Notes: generated by a model not told the origin, from the letters alone. DNA of 21,868 nt from an uncultured Eubacterium sp. (GCA_910584345.1 CAJTZX010000063.1:1-21868); one strand, 5' to 3'; shown: positions 1 to 7,468, counted from the first letter of the stretch. Made by a program: numbers and translations.

Positions 1-2
1 AA

Positions 3-50
3 ACCATTCCGCCAGGTGCAGAGTCGTTCGGGAATCCGTTAAGTAAATGA
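3..50 (+). CDS. Possible 3' end of an upstream gene (partial)
   Basis: The frame from base 3 is open from the window edge to a TGA at 48-50 and encodes 15 residues ending in FGNPLSK. The following sequence converges on the coat gene, which fits a gene end here. The fragment is too short to assign a family. The other two + frames also stop within the first 45 bases, so the choice of this frame is only a guess based on how protein-like the residues look. Confidence 0.3.
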   Translation, partial: TIPPGAESFGNPLSK

Positions 51-65
51 CATTGATTCACACCA

Positions 66-110
66 GGACTTTGCAGAGAATGCCCAGGCGGACAGACTTT
101 GCAAAGTTCC
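66..110. other. Inverted repeat in a convergent gap, possible weak bidirectional terminator
   Basis: The arm GGACTTTGCA (66-75) pairs with TGCAAAGTTCC (100-110) through ten pairs and one bulged T. The 3' arm lies inside the perfect 12-nt palindrome ACTTTGCAAAGT (96-107). No T-run follows on either strand, so termination is an inference from its position between two converging gene ends. Confidence 0.25.
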
Positions 111-156
111 GGTATAAAAGTAATTTAATATTGGCAGTTACTTGCAGAAAGCAGAA

Positions 157-615
157 TTATGCCATACCATTTACGGTTTTATATTTATAGAGCATTTCTG
201 CATGATTTTGTTCTTCAATCTGAATATCTGCCAGTAATTTGCGCAGGCTTGGCTCAGAAAACTTGAAGACATTCGAGTTATATTCGGAAGAAACCATTTT
301 TTCCGTACCGATGCAGTCGGTTGCAAGAAAGCAGTCGGTTTTCTTATCTTCATTATCGGTCAGTGCGCTGTAAGTTGCCTGTGGATTGTAATTTTTGCCG
401 TCTCTGTCGTTACAGTTGCAAGTCGGCACATTACCGGAAAGTACTTTGCCGAGAGATTCATAATGTTCTTTTTCTTCTTTTTCCAGATTTTGGAACAGGT
501 CTTTTAATACGGTATCTTTGGCTTCTTTGCCGTATCTGTTGTATTTTTCAATACAGCTTTGCTCTTGAGTCTGTAAATCTTTGATTGCGGTTGTTTCTTT
601 TTCTGTTAAAATCAT
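157..615 (-). CDS. CotF-type spore coat protein (ferritin-like helical fold)
   Basis: A 152-residue predicted soluble, mostly helical protein. The N-terminal half has the pattern typical of clostridial CotF-like coat proteins: LTEKE at 3-7, QEQSCIEKY around 18-25, then EKEEKEHYESL with an E-x-x-H pair at 48-51. The C-terminal half has TEKMVSSEYN (104-113) and a second helix with IEEQNHAEM (133-141). The two halves look like the paired helices of the ferritin-like superfamily. It should be a structural component of the spore coat made in the mother cell; enzyme activity is not implied. There are five cysteines (21, 66, 68, 95, 101), including a C-N-C pair, which could allow cross-linking. The ATG at 613-615 is preceded by an AGAGGT-like ribosome binding site. 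The gene is single and diverges from the flagellin gene; no clear sporulation-sigma promoter could be fixed upstream. The family call is good, but the individual Cot name cannot be given. Confidence 0.8.
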   Translation of the reverse strand: MILTEKETTAIKDLQTQEQSCIEKYNRYGKEAKDTVLKDLFQNLEKEEKEHYESLGKVLSGNVPTCNCNDRDGKNYNPQATYSALTDNEDKKTDCFLATDCIGTEKMVSSEYNSNVFKFSEPSLRKLLADIQIEEQNHAEMLYKYKTVNGMA

Positions 616-711
616 GTCTTTTTACCTCTTTCTTAATAATAACGTTTTATACAAGAAGTAGTATGTGAAAGATAGATTTTTTTATGTATGTAAAAATAAT
701 TTTTTTCCTGA

Positions 712-740
712 TTTACAAAAGTAATCTCCTGTTGTATAAT
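712..740 (+). promoter_or_regulatory. Sigma-A-type promoter of the flagellin gene
   Basis: TTTACA (712-717) and a perfect TATAAT (735-740) are separated by exactly 17 nt. This predicts a start near 747 and a leader of about 100 nt. No match to the motility sigma factor consensus (TAAA, 15 nt, GCCGATAA) was seen between here and the start codon. Confidence 0.7.
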
Positions 741-785
741 CAACTGACATGATAAATTACAAAGTATCAGAGAAAATTTGAACAC

Positions 786-824
786 AGATTTTTTCGACAG
801 TTTGCTAAACTGTTAACAAAATCT
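786..824 (+). promoter_or_regulatory. Hairpin in the flagellin mRNA leader
   Basis: An inner perfect stem ACAGTTT/AAACTGT (797-803 with 807-813, loop GCT) is stacked on an outer stem AGATTTT/AAAATCT (786-792 with 818-824) across a 4x4 internal loop. It ends 7 nt before the AAAGGAG ribosome binding site (832-838). It may stabilise the message or control translation, as leader structures of other flagellin mRNAs do; here that role is inferred. Confidence 0.5.
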
Positions 825-847
825 TCTCGCGAAAGGAGAAAACGACC

Positions 848-3800
848 ATGCAGATACTACATAATATGACTGCTGTAATGGCCGCTGAACAGCATGGCAT
901 CAATGCAAGTAATTATCAGAAAAGCGCAAAAAAGCTGGGGAGCGGCTATCGTATTAACACTGCTGCAGATGATGCGGCACAGCTGAGTATTTCAGAAAAA
1001 ATGCGGGCACAGGTCCGCGGACTTAACAAGGCAGTAAACAACGCAGAAGAAGGCGCGAGCTATATTCAGGTTGCGGACGGGGCCATGAACGAAATACACA
1101 GTATGCTGCATCGGATGCGGGAATTATCCATCCAGTCTTTAAATGACACGAATACGCCGGAAGACAGAATGGCAATGGCGATGGAAATGGATAAACTTCA
1201 AACAGAAATAGACCGGATTGACACAAACACCTACTACAATAATCTGCCCGTATTTCAGGAACATGAACCTTCTTATTACCAGTTGGAAGGAAACCGGGTA
1301 TGGGCTTCGAATCAGCAGCATTCGATTGTAGCGCCGGATAACAGCCTGAATATTCATCTGCCAGCCGGTGAATTTAGTCCGGACACTTATACGATTACAG
1401 TGCCGGAAGGCATTTATACGACACAGGAATTGATTGATGAGATTGACGACGCATTTGCAGAAATGCAGCCTTCAAATCCAGGCTTTGTAATGGAATATTT
1501 ACAGGACGGACGCTGCAGCTTGAACTTTGAAGGAGAAGATGGAAAACCGACCAAGATCGATTCCATAGACGGCAGTCTGGCTTATTTGATTTATGACTGC
1601 TATAACGGGCTTTCATCAACAAGTTTATTAGGCACGACTGCATTTCAGGGAAATTGGCCGTTAAAAATCACATTCGGTCAGAATGATGAAATGATGTTTC
1701 AAATCGAACCGACGGATGGTTCACCGTCTACACCGGTTACACTTAAAATACCACCCGGACAGTATTCACGGTCTGAAATGATTAAGCTGCTGAATCAAAA
1801 GCTGGCGGCTTATCCAGATGTGGAGGCAAAGGAGTACGGTAATAACTGTATTCAGATTACAGGAGGATATGATAACAATATAACCGGGCTGAAAGGGAAT
1901 ATGTTTAAGCTGGAGCTTGGATCGGAACATAAATATACGTCAGTATTTTATGACAATATCCGGCATGGGACATCGATTGGCACATCTGCATATATTATAG
2001 GAAAGGCGTATTACAATCCGGTCTATACAAATAAAATTAAAATAGATACGACAAACAACCAGTTAAAATTTGATTATAATGGAAAACCAATTATAGTAAC
2101 GATACCGCCTGGTGACTATATTATAGATAATATTAACAATACAGATCCGGATAATTTAACGTATGTACTGAATGAAGCTATCACAAATACTGCGGGAGCA
2201 GATATTTCTGTCAAGGCGTATAATACGACTGATAATATTAATGAAGTATATACCAGCTACAAGTATTTGGAAATGACAAGTGAATCGACAGGCCGTGGTA
2301 TTGAGTTTAAATTTGATATGACAGGAGTATATGGAAATACGTATCGGTCTTTGTTTGAAACAACAAATTATGATTTTAACTGGCAGCCTTCTTATTATCC
2401 CGGAAAGATGCATATTACAGGGGCGGCTGATCTGAGCGGAAAGATTGAGATTATCAATGGTGCGAATACTTTGTCTTTGTCGGTAAACAAATCACCGGAA
2501 TTTACGATAACGATTCCTCCGGGGACTTATAATTCTCTGGCGGATCTGGTTAAGGAACTGAATCATCAGCTGCCGGCCGGACAGAAAGGGGTTATTGAGT
2601 TTGCAGCATCGGGTAACAGGCTGCTGATAAAACCGTTGTCCAGCAGCGTCAGCAGTCTTGAATTTGGCAATACTTCGGGAGCATATAAGCAGCTGTTTAC
2701 CGGAATGACAGAAGAAGCAAAAGAGATGTATCTGACTGCGAAGGGAAAAGAACATTATAACCAGGGAGCGACAGCGCCGGACGTTATGGATATGGCATCT
2801 GTTACGCTTACAGATGATATTCCAAATGGCAGTACTGTGATAGACAGCAGCAATAATTACATGGAATTAACTCTGAACGGTTCTTACATTTACGTTACAT
2901 TAGATCCAGGAACATATACAAGAGCAGGATTAATTGACCAGCTTAATAAAAAGTTTACAGAAAACGGATTTCAAGTAGAGGCTTCTTTGACAGGCAATCG
3001 GTTAACGCTTACTACTACGTTAACTGGTACCACGAGGGATCTGTCACTGACAGTAGATACAAGACGCGGCAGTGCATGGAAAGCATTTGTAGGAACGGAG
3101 CCGGTTATGGCCGGGCCTGACATGCCTGGGTTTGCACAGCTATATGGCAATCATAAGTTTTCAAATATTACGTTAGATAATACAAATAATAATTTTGAAT
3201 TTGAATTGACCGATGGAACAACATGCAGCGTGACATTGCCTGCGCAGGCTTATACGATAAAGGAACTGGCAGATGCGCTTCAAGTTGTTATAGATTCGCA
3301 GATCGGAGCCGGAAAGATAAAGATTACAAATAACAGCGGGACACTAAAGATGGAAGCTATCGCGATCAATGGGAATTTTGAGGATCCCGCAATTCAAAAC
3401 AGTGGTTTTTATAAGGAAGTATTTGGAAAAACGATTGTCGGCTCACATAAAGGAACGCCGATCAATCAGGAAGGAACGCATGATTATGACGAAGCTTTTA
3501 TCGTGGGGAGAAATGATATCACAAGCAGCCCGATTGAAATTGTAAACGGCATGAACGACAAATTTATCATTGATCTTACCTATAAAAGCCGCCCATCCGA
3601 TCCAAAGAAAGACTATACGAAATCGTTGGAGGTAACGATACCGCCTGGCACTTATACCGGAAGCCAGATAGCAAATCTGCTGACGCCAGCATTAAATGCG
3701 CAGCTGGCCGCAAATAATATTACCGGATTTGAATTAAAAGCCGAAGTCGGAGGACATAATACCGGAGTTTCCGGTTCTATTGACTCCAAAGCTTTGCAGA

Positions 3801-4651
3801 TTACGCTTTTGGAAGCAACTCAGCCGGGCGGAGGCACACAGACGATAGATTCTGCGCCGGGCAGTTATATTTTAGACGGCGTACGCGGCAGCGCTGCAAG
3901 CTCCATTTTTTATAAGACAAGTGGGAAACCGCAGCCTTCGTATGTGACAGGGGCTCAGAATATTACCGGCGGCGTAATTCTTCCGCCTGGTAAAAATATG
4001 CTGACATTAAAAGCAGACGGTGTGCAGTATAGCTATACATTTCCAAAGGACTTTTATAATGCGAATGAATTGGTTGATTTTTTAAATGATAAATTTGAAC
4101 ATGGAGATGATACCGGACAGACCGTACCGTTGGTAGCTTCTTTGGAAGACGGACGGCTGAAATTTACGTATAAGGTTATCGGCAATCATACGATTACAGA
4201 AATCGGCGGCAGCGCCAAAGGAATTGTATTTTATTGTGAAAACGGCCGGAAAAGTCAGGACAGATTTATGCTGCAGGTTGGCGCACTTGGACATCAGGGC
4301 TTAGAGCTGCCAAGGCTGCGTGTCGGGACTGCAGCGCTGAAAATAAACTCTATTACGATCACAAAGCCAAAGTATGCAGAAAAAGCGCTGCGGCGTTTAG
4401 ATGAAGCGATTGATATGCTTAGTGCCAAACGAAGTACTTACGGCGCGTTGCAAAACCGTATTGAGCATTTGAATGCAAATAACCGTAATACTTCTGAAAA
4501 TGTCCAGGCTAGTGAGTCCAGAATGCGTGATGCGAATATGGCCGCGGAAATGGTAGAATATTTAAAGCACCAACTTTTGACACAGGTATCTGAATCTGTG
4601 CTTGCACAAGCGAATCAGCTGCCGAACAGACTGTTAAATCTTCTTCAATAG
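848..4651 (+). CDS. Giant flagellin with eight tandem modules in its variable region
   Basis: A 1267-residue protein, against roughly 270-550 for most flagellins. Residues 1-150 are a standard D0/D1 N-terminus, with KLGSGYRIN, a SISEKMRAQVRGL segment (47-59) and the LHRMRELSIQS helix (87-97). Residues 1140-1267 are the matching C-terminus, with RSTYGALQNRIEHL and a tail ending in ANQLPNRLLNLLQ. The protein should therefore be exported by the flagellar type III system and polymerise into filament. Between these ends lie eight beta-rich modules of 112-137 residues. Each has a V-T-I-P-P-G-x-Y-type motif (Y at 190, 306, 424, 561, 690, 802, 936, 1070), usually followed by a helix ending near L-N-x-x-L and then a V-x-A-x-L-x-x-G-R-L-type strand pair. 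They resemble the flagellin hook IN motif in style, but the family is not certain. There is no HExxH, so it is not flagellinolysin. Five cysteines are unusual. The ATG follows AAAGGAG. It is transcribed alone, with its own promoter and terminator, and no other flagellar gene is nearby. Confidence 0.93.
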   Translation: MQILHNMTAVMAAEQHGINASNYQKSAKKLGSGYRINTAADDAAQLSISEKMRAQVRGLNKAVNNAEEGASYIQVADGAMNEIHSMLHRMRELSIQSLNDTNTPEDRMAMAMEMDKLQTEIDRIDTNTYYNNLPVFQEHEPSYYQLEGNRVWASNQQHSIVAPDNSLNIHLPAGEFSPDTYTITVPEGIYTTQELIDEIDDAFAEMQPSNPGFVMEYLQDGRCSLNFEGEDGKPTKIDSIDGSLAYLIYDCYNGLSSTSLLGTTAFQGNWPLKITFGQNDEMMFQIEPTDGSPSTPVTLKIPPGQYSRSEMIKLLNQKLAAYPDVEAKEYGNNCIQITGGYDNNITGLKGNMFKLELGSEHKYTSVFYDNIRHGTSIGTSAYIIGKAYYNPVYTNKIKIDTTNNQLKFDYNGKPIIVTIPPGDYIIDNINNTDPDNLTYVLNEAITNTAGADISVKAYNTTDNINEVYTSYKYLEMTSESTGRGIEFKFDMTGVYGNTYRSLFETTNYDFNWQPSYYPGKMHITGAADLSGKIEIINGANTLSLSVNKSPEFTITIPPGTYNSLADLVKELNHQLPAGQKGVIEFAASGNRLLIKPLSSSVSSLEFGNTSGAYKQLFTGMTEEAKEMYLTAKGKEHYNQGATAPDVMDMASVTLTDDIPNGSTVIDSSNNYMELTLNGSYIYVTLDPGTYTRAGLIDQLNKKFTENGFQVEASLTGNRLTLTTTLTGTTRDLSLTVDTRRGSAWKAFVGTEPVMAGPDMPGFAQLYGNHKFSNITLDNTNNNFEFELTDGTTCSVTLPAQAYTIKELADALQVVIDSQIGAGKIKITNNSGTLKMEAIAINGNFEDPAIQNSGFYKEVFGKTIVGSHKGTPINQEGTHDYDEAFIVGRNDITSSPIEIVNGMNDKFIIDLTYKSRPSDPKKDYTKSLEVTIPPGTYTGSQIANLLTPALNAQLAANNITGFELKAEVGGHNTGVSGSIDSKALQITLLEATQPGGGTQTIDSAPGSYILDGVRGSAASSIFYKTSGKPQPSYVTGAQNITGGVILPPGKNMLTLKADGVQYSYTFPKDFYNANELVDFLNDKFEHGDDTGQTVPLVASLEDGRLKFTYKVIGNHTITEIGGSAKGIVFYCENGRKSQDRFMLQVGALGHQGLELPRLRVGTAALKINSITITKPKYAEKALRRLDEAIDMLSAKRSTYGALQNRIEHLNANNRNTSENVQASESRMRDANMAAEMVEYLKHQLLTQVSESVLAQANQLPNRLLNLLQ

Positions 4652-4669
4652 TTTTGAAATGAAAATGTT

Positions 4670-4761
4670 ATACCCTATCTGAACACGATGATAAAATGTT
4701 ACTGTAAGCGTGCATGATGTACGGTAACAAATGCAGGATGGTTCAGATAGGGTGTCTTTTT
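4670..4761 (+). terminator. Two-tier hairpin terminator of the flagellin gene
   Basis: An outer perfect 13-bp stem pairs ACCCTATCTGAAC (4672-4684) with GTTCAGATAGGGT (4741-4753), followed by a short T tail (4757-4761). Nested inside is a second stem of about nine pairs, TGTTACTGTA (4697-4706) with TACGGTAACA (4720-4729). The inner stem is more than a simple terminator needs. Confidence 0.8.
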
Positions 4762-4800
4762 GTCTTGTATGATCTGGAAAAATTTTTCTTAAATATGTTG

Positions 4801-4829
4801 TTGCAGTATAGGGAAAAAGAGGATAAAAT
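4801..4829 (+). promoter_or_regulatory. Candidate promoter of the NfeD-like/flotillin operon
   Basis: TTGCAG (4801-4806), a 17-nt gap and TAAAAT (4824-4829). The -10 is a good match and the -35 a poor one. A promoter is needed in this gap because a strong terminator lies just upstream. Just before it, GAAAAATTTTTC (4777-4788) is a perfect palindrome of unknown meaning. Confidence 0.3.
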
Positions 4830-4859
4830 AAAAGAAACAGCCTGAAAGGAGGAGTTGCT

Positions 4860-5393
4860 ATGAGTATACAGACGATTTATATGACCTGTATGATAGGCGG
4901 GATTTTATTGTTGCTGTCGTCGATTGTTTTCAGTGCGGCAGATGATTTTTTTGACTTTGCAGCATTTGATTTATTCAGCGTAGATCTGGGTGATTTTGAT
5001 CTGGATATTTTGCCGATTTCCATGAAATCACTTTGTCTGGCGGCAACGGTTTTCGGAAGTGTCAGCCTGCTGCTGTTGGATCAGCCTGCGGTAAAACGGC
5101 ATGTGATCGCAGGTGTGTGCGCATACATAGGCGCGTTTATTGTGCAGAATATTACCGGATTTTTAAAAAATCATCAGTCAGAAGCGGACACAATGGAGAG
5201 CATCTGCAGCCGCAGCTATGTGGTGAATGTATCTATACCGGAAAACGGATATGGTTCTGTAGCAAGCTCGGAACAAGACCGATCGGTAATTACTCTGACA
5301 GCAAAATCCCTGGACGGCAGTGCGATTCCTGCGGGGACACAAGTCAATATTGTCAATATCGCGGATCATGTTGCAATTGTTATGAAGTTGTAA
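4860..5393 (+). CDS. NfeD/YuaF-like membrane protein, flotillin partner
   Basis: A 177-residue protein with a hydrophobic N-terminal segment (about 8-27), an acidic F/D-rich loop (28-52), two further membrane segments (about 55-74 and 82-101) and a C-terminal domain (about 117-177). The C-terminal domain has the alternating strands of an OB fold, running from SYVVNVSIPENGYG to VNIVNIADHVAIVMKL. This is the layout of NfeD/YuaF/YqiJ proteins, which are encoded next to flotillins and act with them in membrane microdomains. Sequence similarity to the named family members is low by eye, so the call rests on topology, the OB-like tail and the flotillin gene 99 bp downstream. The start codon follows an AAAGGAGGAG ribosome binding site. 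It is probably co-transcribed with the flotillin gene, as no terminator lies between them. Confidence 0.72.
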   Translation: MSIQTIYMTCMIGGILLLLSSIVFSAADDFFDFAAFDLFSVDLGDFDLDILPISMKSLCLAATVFGSVSLLLLDQPAVKRHVIAGVCAYIGAFIVQNITGFLKNHQSEADTMESICSRSYVVNVSIPENGYGSVASSEQDRSVITLTAKSLDGSAIPAGTQVNIVNIADHVAIVMKL

Positions 5394-5492
5394 ACCAAAT
5401 GCTGCCGTAACTGCCTGCGTCTACGTATGAGGCAACAATAGAAACAGTCATGCAGGAACGGCTGTGTACCATCAGACAAGGAGGATAAAAAG

Positions 5493-7064
5493 ATGTCGAT
5501 GAATGAATTATTGCCAATCATTGCAATTCCACTTGTAATTGTCTTAGTGCTGATTGCTATTTTCTCTATGTGGAAAAAAGTTCCTCAGGATAAAGCCGGA
5601 GTCATTACAGGATTAAAACGGCGTGTGATTACCGGCGGAGGCGGTCTGTTGATTCCGGGAGTGGAGCGGATTGATTACATATCCTTAGGCAATATGCCTC
5701 TGCGTGTAGATACAAGAGGAAGCTTGTCTTCGCAGGGTGTGCCGATTTCTGTCAGTACAACAGCTGTTATTAAGGTACGCAACTCTCCGGATGCGATATT
5801 AACAGCGATCGAACAGTTTACCGGAAAGAACGAGCAGGAAATTATTAAAAATATTATGTCTACGGCAACCGCCGTCTTAGAAGGAAAATTACGTGAAATT
5901 ATAGCAACAATGACGGTTGAAGATTTGTATCAGAAAAGAGAAGCGTTTTCCAGCCAGGTTCAGGAAGTTGTCGGCACGGAGCTTGGAAATATGGGGCTGG
6001 AAGTTAAGAATTTTACAATTACAGATATTTCAGATGAAAACGGATATATTGAAGCATTGGGCGAAGGTATGATTGCGCAGCGAAAAAAAGATGCTGAGAT
6101 TCAAAAGTCCGAAGCGAAACGGGAACAGGATGAACGTACTTCTGAAAATATAAAAATCGGTGAGCAGGCAAAACTGGAAGCGGCTACAGCGATCAAACAG
6201 GCAGAAAAGGAGAAGCAGGTTGCAGAAGCCCGCTATCAGAAAGAAATCAGTACTGCGAACGCGGAAGCTGAGCTGGCACATGATATCCAGCGGAAAAAGA
6301 CGCAAAAAGAAGTGATTCAGGCAGAGATGGACGCAGAGCTCATTCGCCAGCAAAGGCAGAAAGACATTGCAGAAGCGCAAATTCAGGTACAGATTACACA
6401 AGCTCAGAAAAATACCGAACTTGCAGAACAAAGAGCGTTGGAAAAAGAAAAACAGCTGCTTTCTGATGTAGTAAAGCCTGCCGAAGCAGGAAGAAAGAAA
6501 TTGGAGCAGGAATCAGAAGCAGACAAATATGCGGAGATTAAAAAAGCTGAAGCGGAGGCAGAGAAAAAGAAAATTGACGCACTTGCAGAAGCGGAAGCAA
6601 TTAAAGCAAGAGCGGTAGCAGAAGCACAGGCGATAGAAGCAAAGGCAAAAGCAGAGGCCGAAGCAATCGCAAGGAAAGGAAACGCGGAAGCAGAAGCTAA
6701 AAAAGCATCCCTGCTTGCAGAAGCGGAAGGTTTGGAGCGTAAGGCAGAGGCTATGCAGAAGTTAAACAGCGCGGGTGTCATCCAGATGGTTATTGACAAG
6801 CTGCCAGAGATGGCAAGTGCAGTTGCGCAGCCATTGACCGCGATTGATAAGATTTCGATTATTGATGGAGGAAGCGGAGAATCAGGCGTATCCCAGATGG
6901 GCAGCTATGTTCCGTCTCTGCTTGCCAAGACAATGGAAACGGTAAAAGAAACGACCGGATTTGATATGCTGGATGCTATGAAGGCGAATACGATTCAGGC
7001 GCAGACAGAGCGGAATATTAAAGTGGAAGGTGTGACGGCGCAGGAGCCGGTGAAAAACAGCTGA
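5493..7064 (+). CDS. floT: Flotillin-family (SPFH) membrane scaffold protein
   Basis: A 523-residue protein. Residues 6-27 form an N-terminal membrane segment followed by WKKVPQDKAGVITGL, the usual entry into the SPFH/band 7 domain (about 30-190, including LRVDTRGSLSSQGVPISVS and the NIMSTATAVLEGKLREIIA region). Residues about 195-425 are a long charged, Glu/Ala/Lys-rich coiled coil with many E-A repeats. The C-terminus has GSGESGVSQMGSYVPSLL and lies near the usual flotillin length. Flotillins oligomerise on the inner face of the membrane and organise ordered microdomains that help signalling and secretion complexes assemble. The ATG follows AAGGAGG with good spacing. The NfeD-like gene upstream is the standard partner. 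Regulation beyond the shared upstream region is not visible. Antisense open frames over the coiled coil are composition artefacts. Confidence 0.93.
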   Translation: MSMNELLPIIAIPLVIVLVLIAIFSMWKKVPQDKAGVITGLKRRVITGGGGLLIPGVERIDYISLGNMPLRVDTRGSLSSQGVPISVSTTAVIKVRNSPDAILTAIEQFTGKNEQEIIKNIMSTATAVLEGKLREIIATMTVEDLYQKREAFSSQVQEVVGTELGNMGLEVKNFTITDISDENGYIEALGEGMIAQRKKDAEIQKSEAKREQDERTSENIKIGEQAKLEAATAIKQAEKEKQVAEARYQKEISTANAEAELAHDIQRKKTQKEVIQAEMDAELIRQQRQKDIAEAQIQVQITQAQKNTELAEQRALEKEKQLLSDVVKPAEAGRKKLEQESEADKYAEIKKAEAEAEKKKIDALAEAEAIKARAVAEAQAIEAKAKAEAEAIARKGNAEAEAKKASLLAEAEGLERKAEAMQKLNSAGVIQMVIDKLPEMASAVAQPLTAIDKISIIDGGSGESGVSQMGSYVPSLLAKTMETVKETTGFDMLDAMKANTIQAQTERNIKVEGVTAQEPVKNS

Positions 7065-7097
7065 ACTATTTTGCACAATTCGCTTAAGGCTATTTTG

Positions 7098-7127
7098 GGA
7101 AAGGGAGCAGAGAGTGCTCCCTTTTCT
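7098..7127 (+). terminator. Rho-independent terminator after the flotillin gene
   Basis: A perfect 10-bp stem pairs AAAGGGAGCA (7100-7109) with TGCTCCCTTT (7115-7124) around the loop GAGAG, followed by TCTT. It closes the NfeD-flotillin operon. Confidence 0.85.
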
Positions 7128-7153
7128 TACAAAATATAAAAAGACAAAGAAAG

Positions 7154-7182
7154 ACATAGAATCCATACCAGCTGCATACATT
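7154..7182 (+). promoter_or_regulatory. Sigma-E-like (mother-cell) promoter of spoIIID
   Basis: CATACATT (7175-7182) matches the sigma-E -10 consensus (CATACAnT). It lies 14 nt after ACATAGA (7154-7160), which retains only the ATA core of the -35. In Bacillus subtilis spoIIID is a sigma-E target, so a match in exactly this place is meaningful. The -35 match is partial. Confidence 0.55.
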
Positions 7183-7210
7183 GTAATAACAACGATTGCA
7201 GGGGTTTCTT

Positions 7211-7468
7211 TTGAAAAATTATATTGAAGAACGAGCGGTTGAAATCGCAAATTATATTATACAATACAATGCCACTGTGCGCCAGGCAGCGAAGAAATAC
7301 GGAATCAGCAAGTCGACAGTACATAAGGACTGCACAGAAAGATTAGCGCAGGTAAATCCTGCATTAGCCGCTGAGGTCAGAAAAGTTCTGGATGTAAACA
7401 AATCAGAACGCCATATTCGCGGCGGACTTGCTACAAAAGAAAAATATCTTCATCAACATTATATATAA
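7211..7468 (+). CDS. spoIIID: Stage III sporulation transcriptional regulator SpoIIID
   Basis: An 85-residue DNA-binding protein that adjusts mother-cell gene expression between sigma-E and sigma-K. It begins MKNYIEERAVEIANYII. The helix-turn-helix region TVRQAAKKYGISKSTVHKD is followed by TERL, and RHIRGGLATKEKY near the C-terminus is the conserved basic tail region of the family. I chose the TTG at 7211 because AGGGG (7200-7204) lies 6 nt upstream and the protein then begins where SpoIIID proteins begin. An in-frame TTG at 7196 would overrun that site. Bacillus SpoIIID is of similar size (about 93 residues) and its gene also uses a non-ATG start. The next gene begins 33 nt downstream with no terminator between, so the two are probably co-transcribed. 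In Bacillus the neighbour is mbl; here it is not. Confidence 0.93.
   Translation: MKNYIEERAVEIANYIIQYNATVRQAAKKYGISKSTVHKDCTERLAQVNPALAAEVRKVLDVNKSERHIRGGLATKEKYLHQHYI

Noticed and set aside
848..4651. Flagellinolysin (protease-bearing flagellin)
   Set aside because: The variable region is large enough, but no HExxH zinc motif is present anywhere in the protein.
5335..5349. A further GGGAC-N4-GTC palindrome
   Set aside because: It lies inside the NfeD-like coding sequence, where it is most likely chance. It also warns that the motif before the lipoprotein gene could be partly chance.
6404..6799. Minus-strand open frame of 131 codons rich in Ala/Ser
   Set aside because: It is the reverse reading of the Glu/Ala/Lys-rich coiled coil of the flotillin gene. 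The repeated A-S pattern follows from the GAA/GCA codons, and there is no ribosome binding site.
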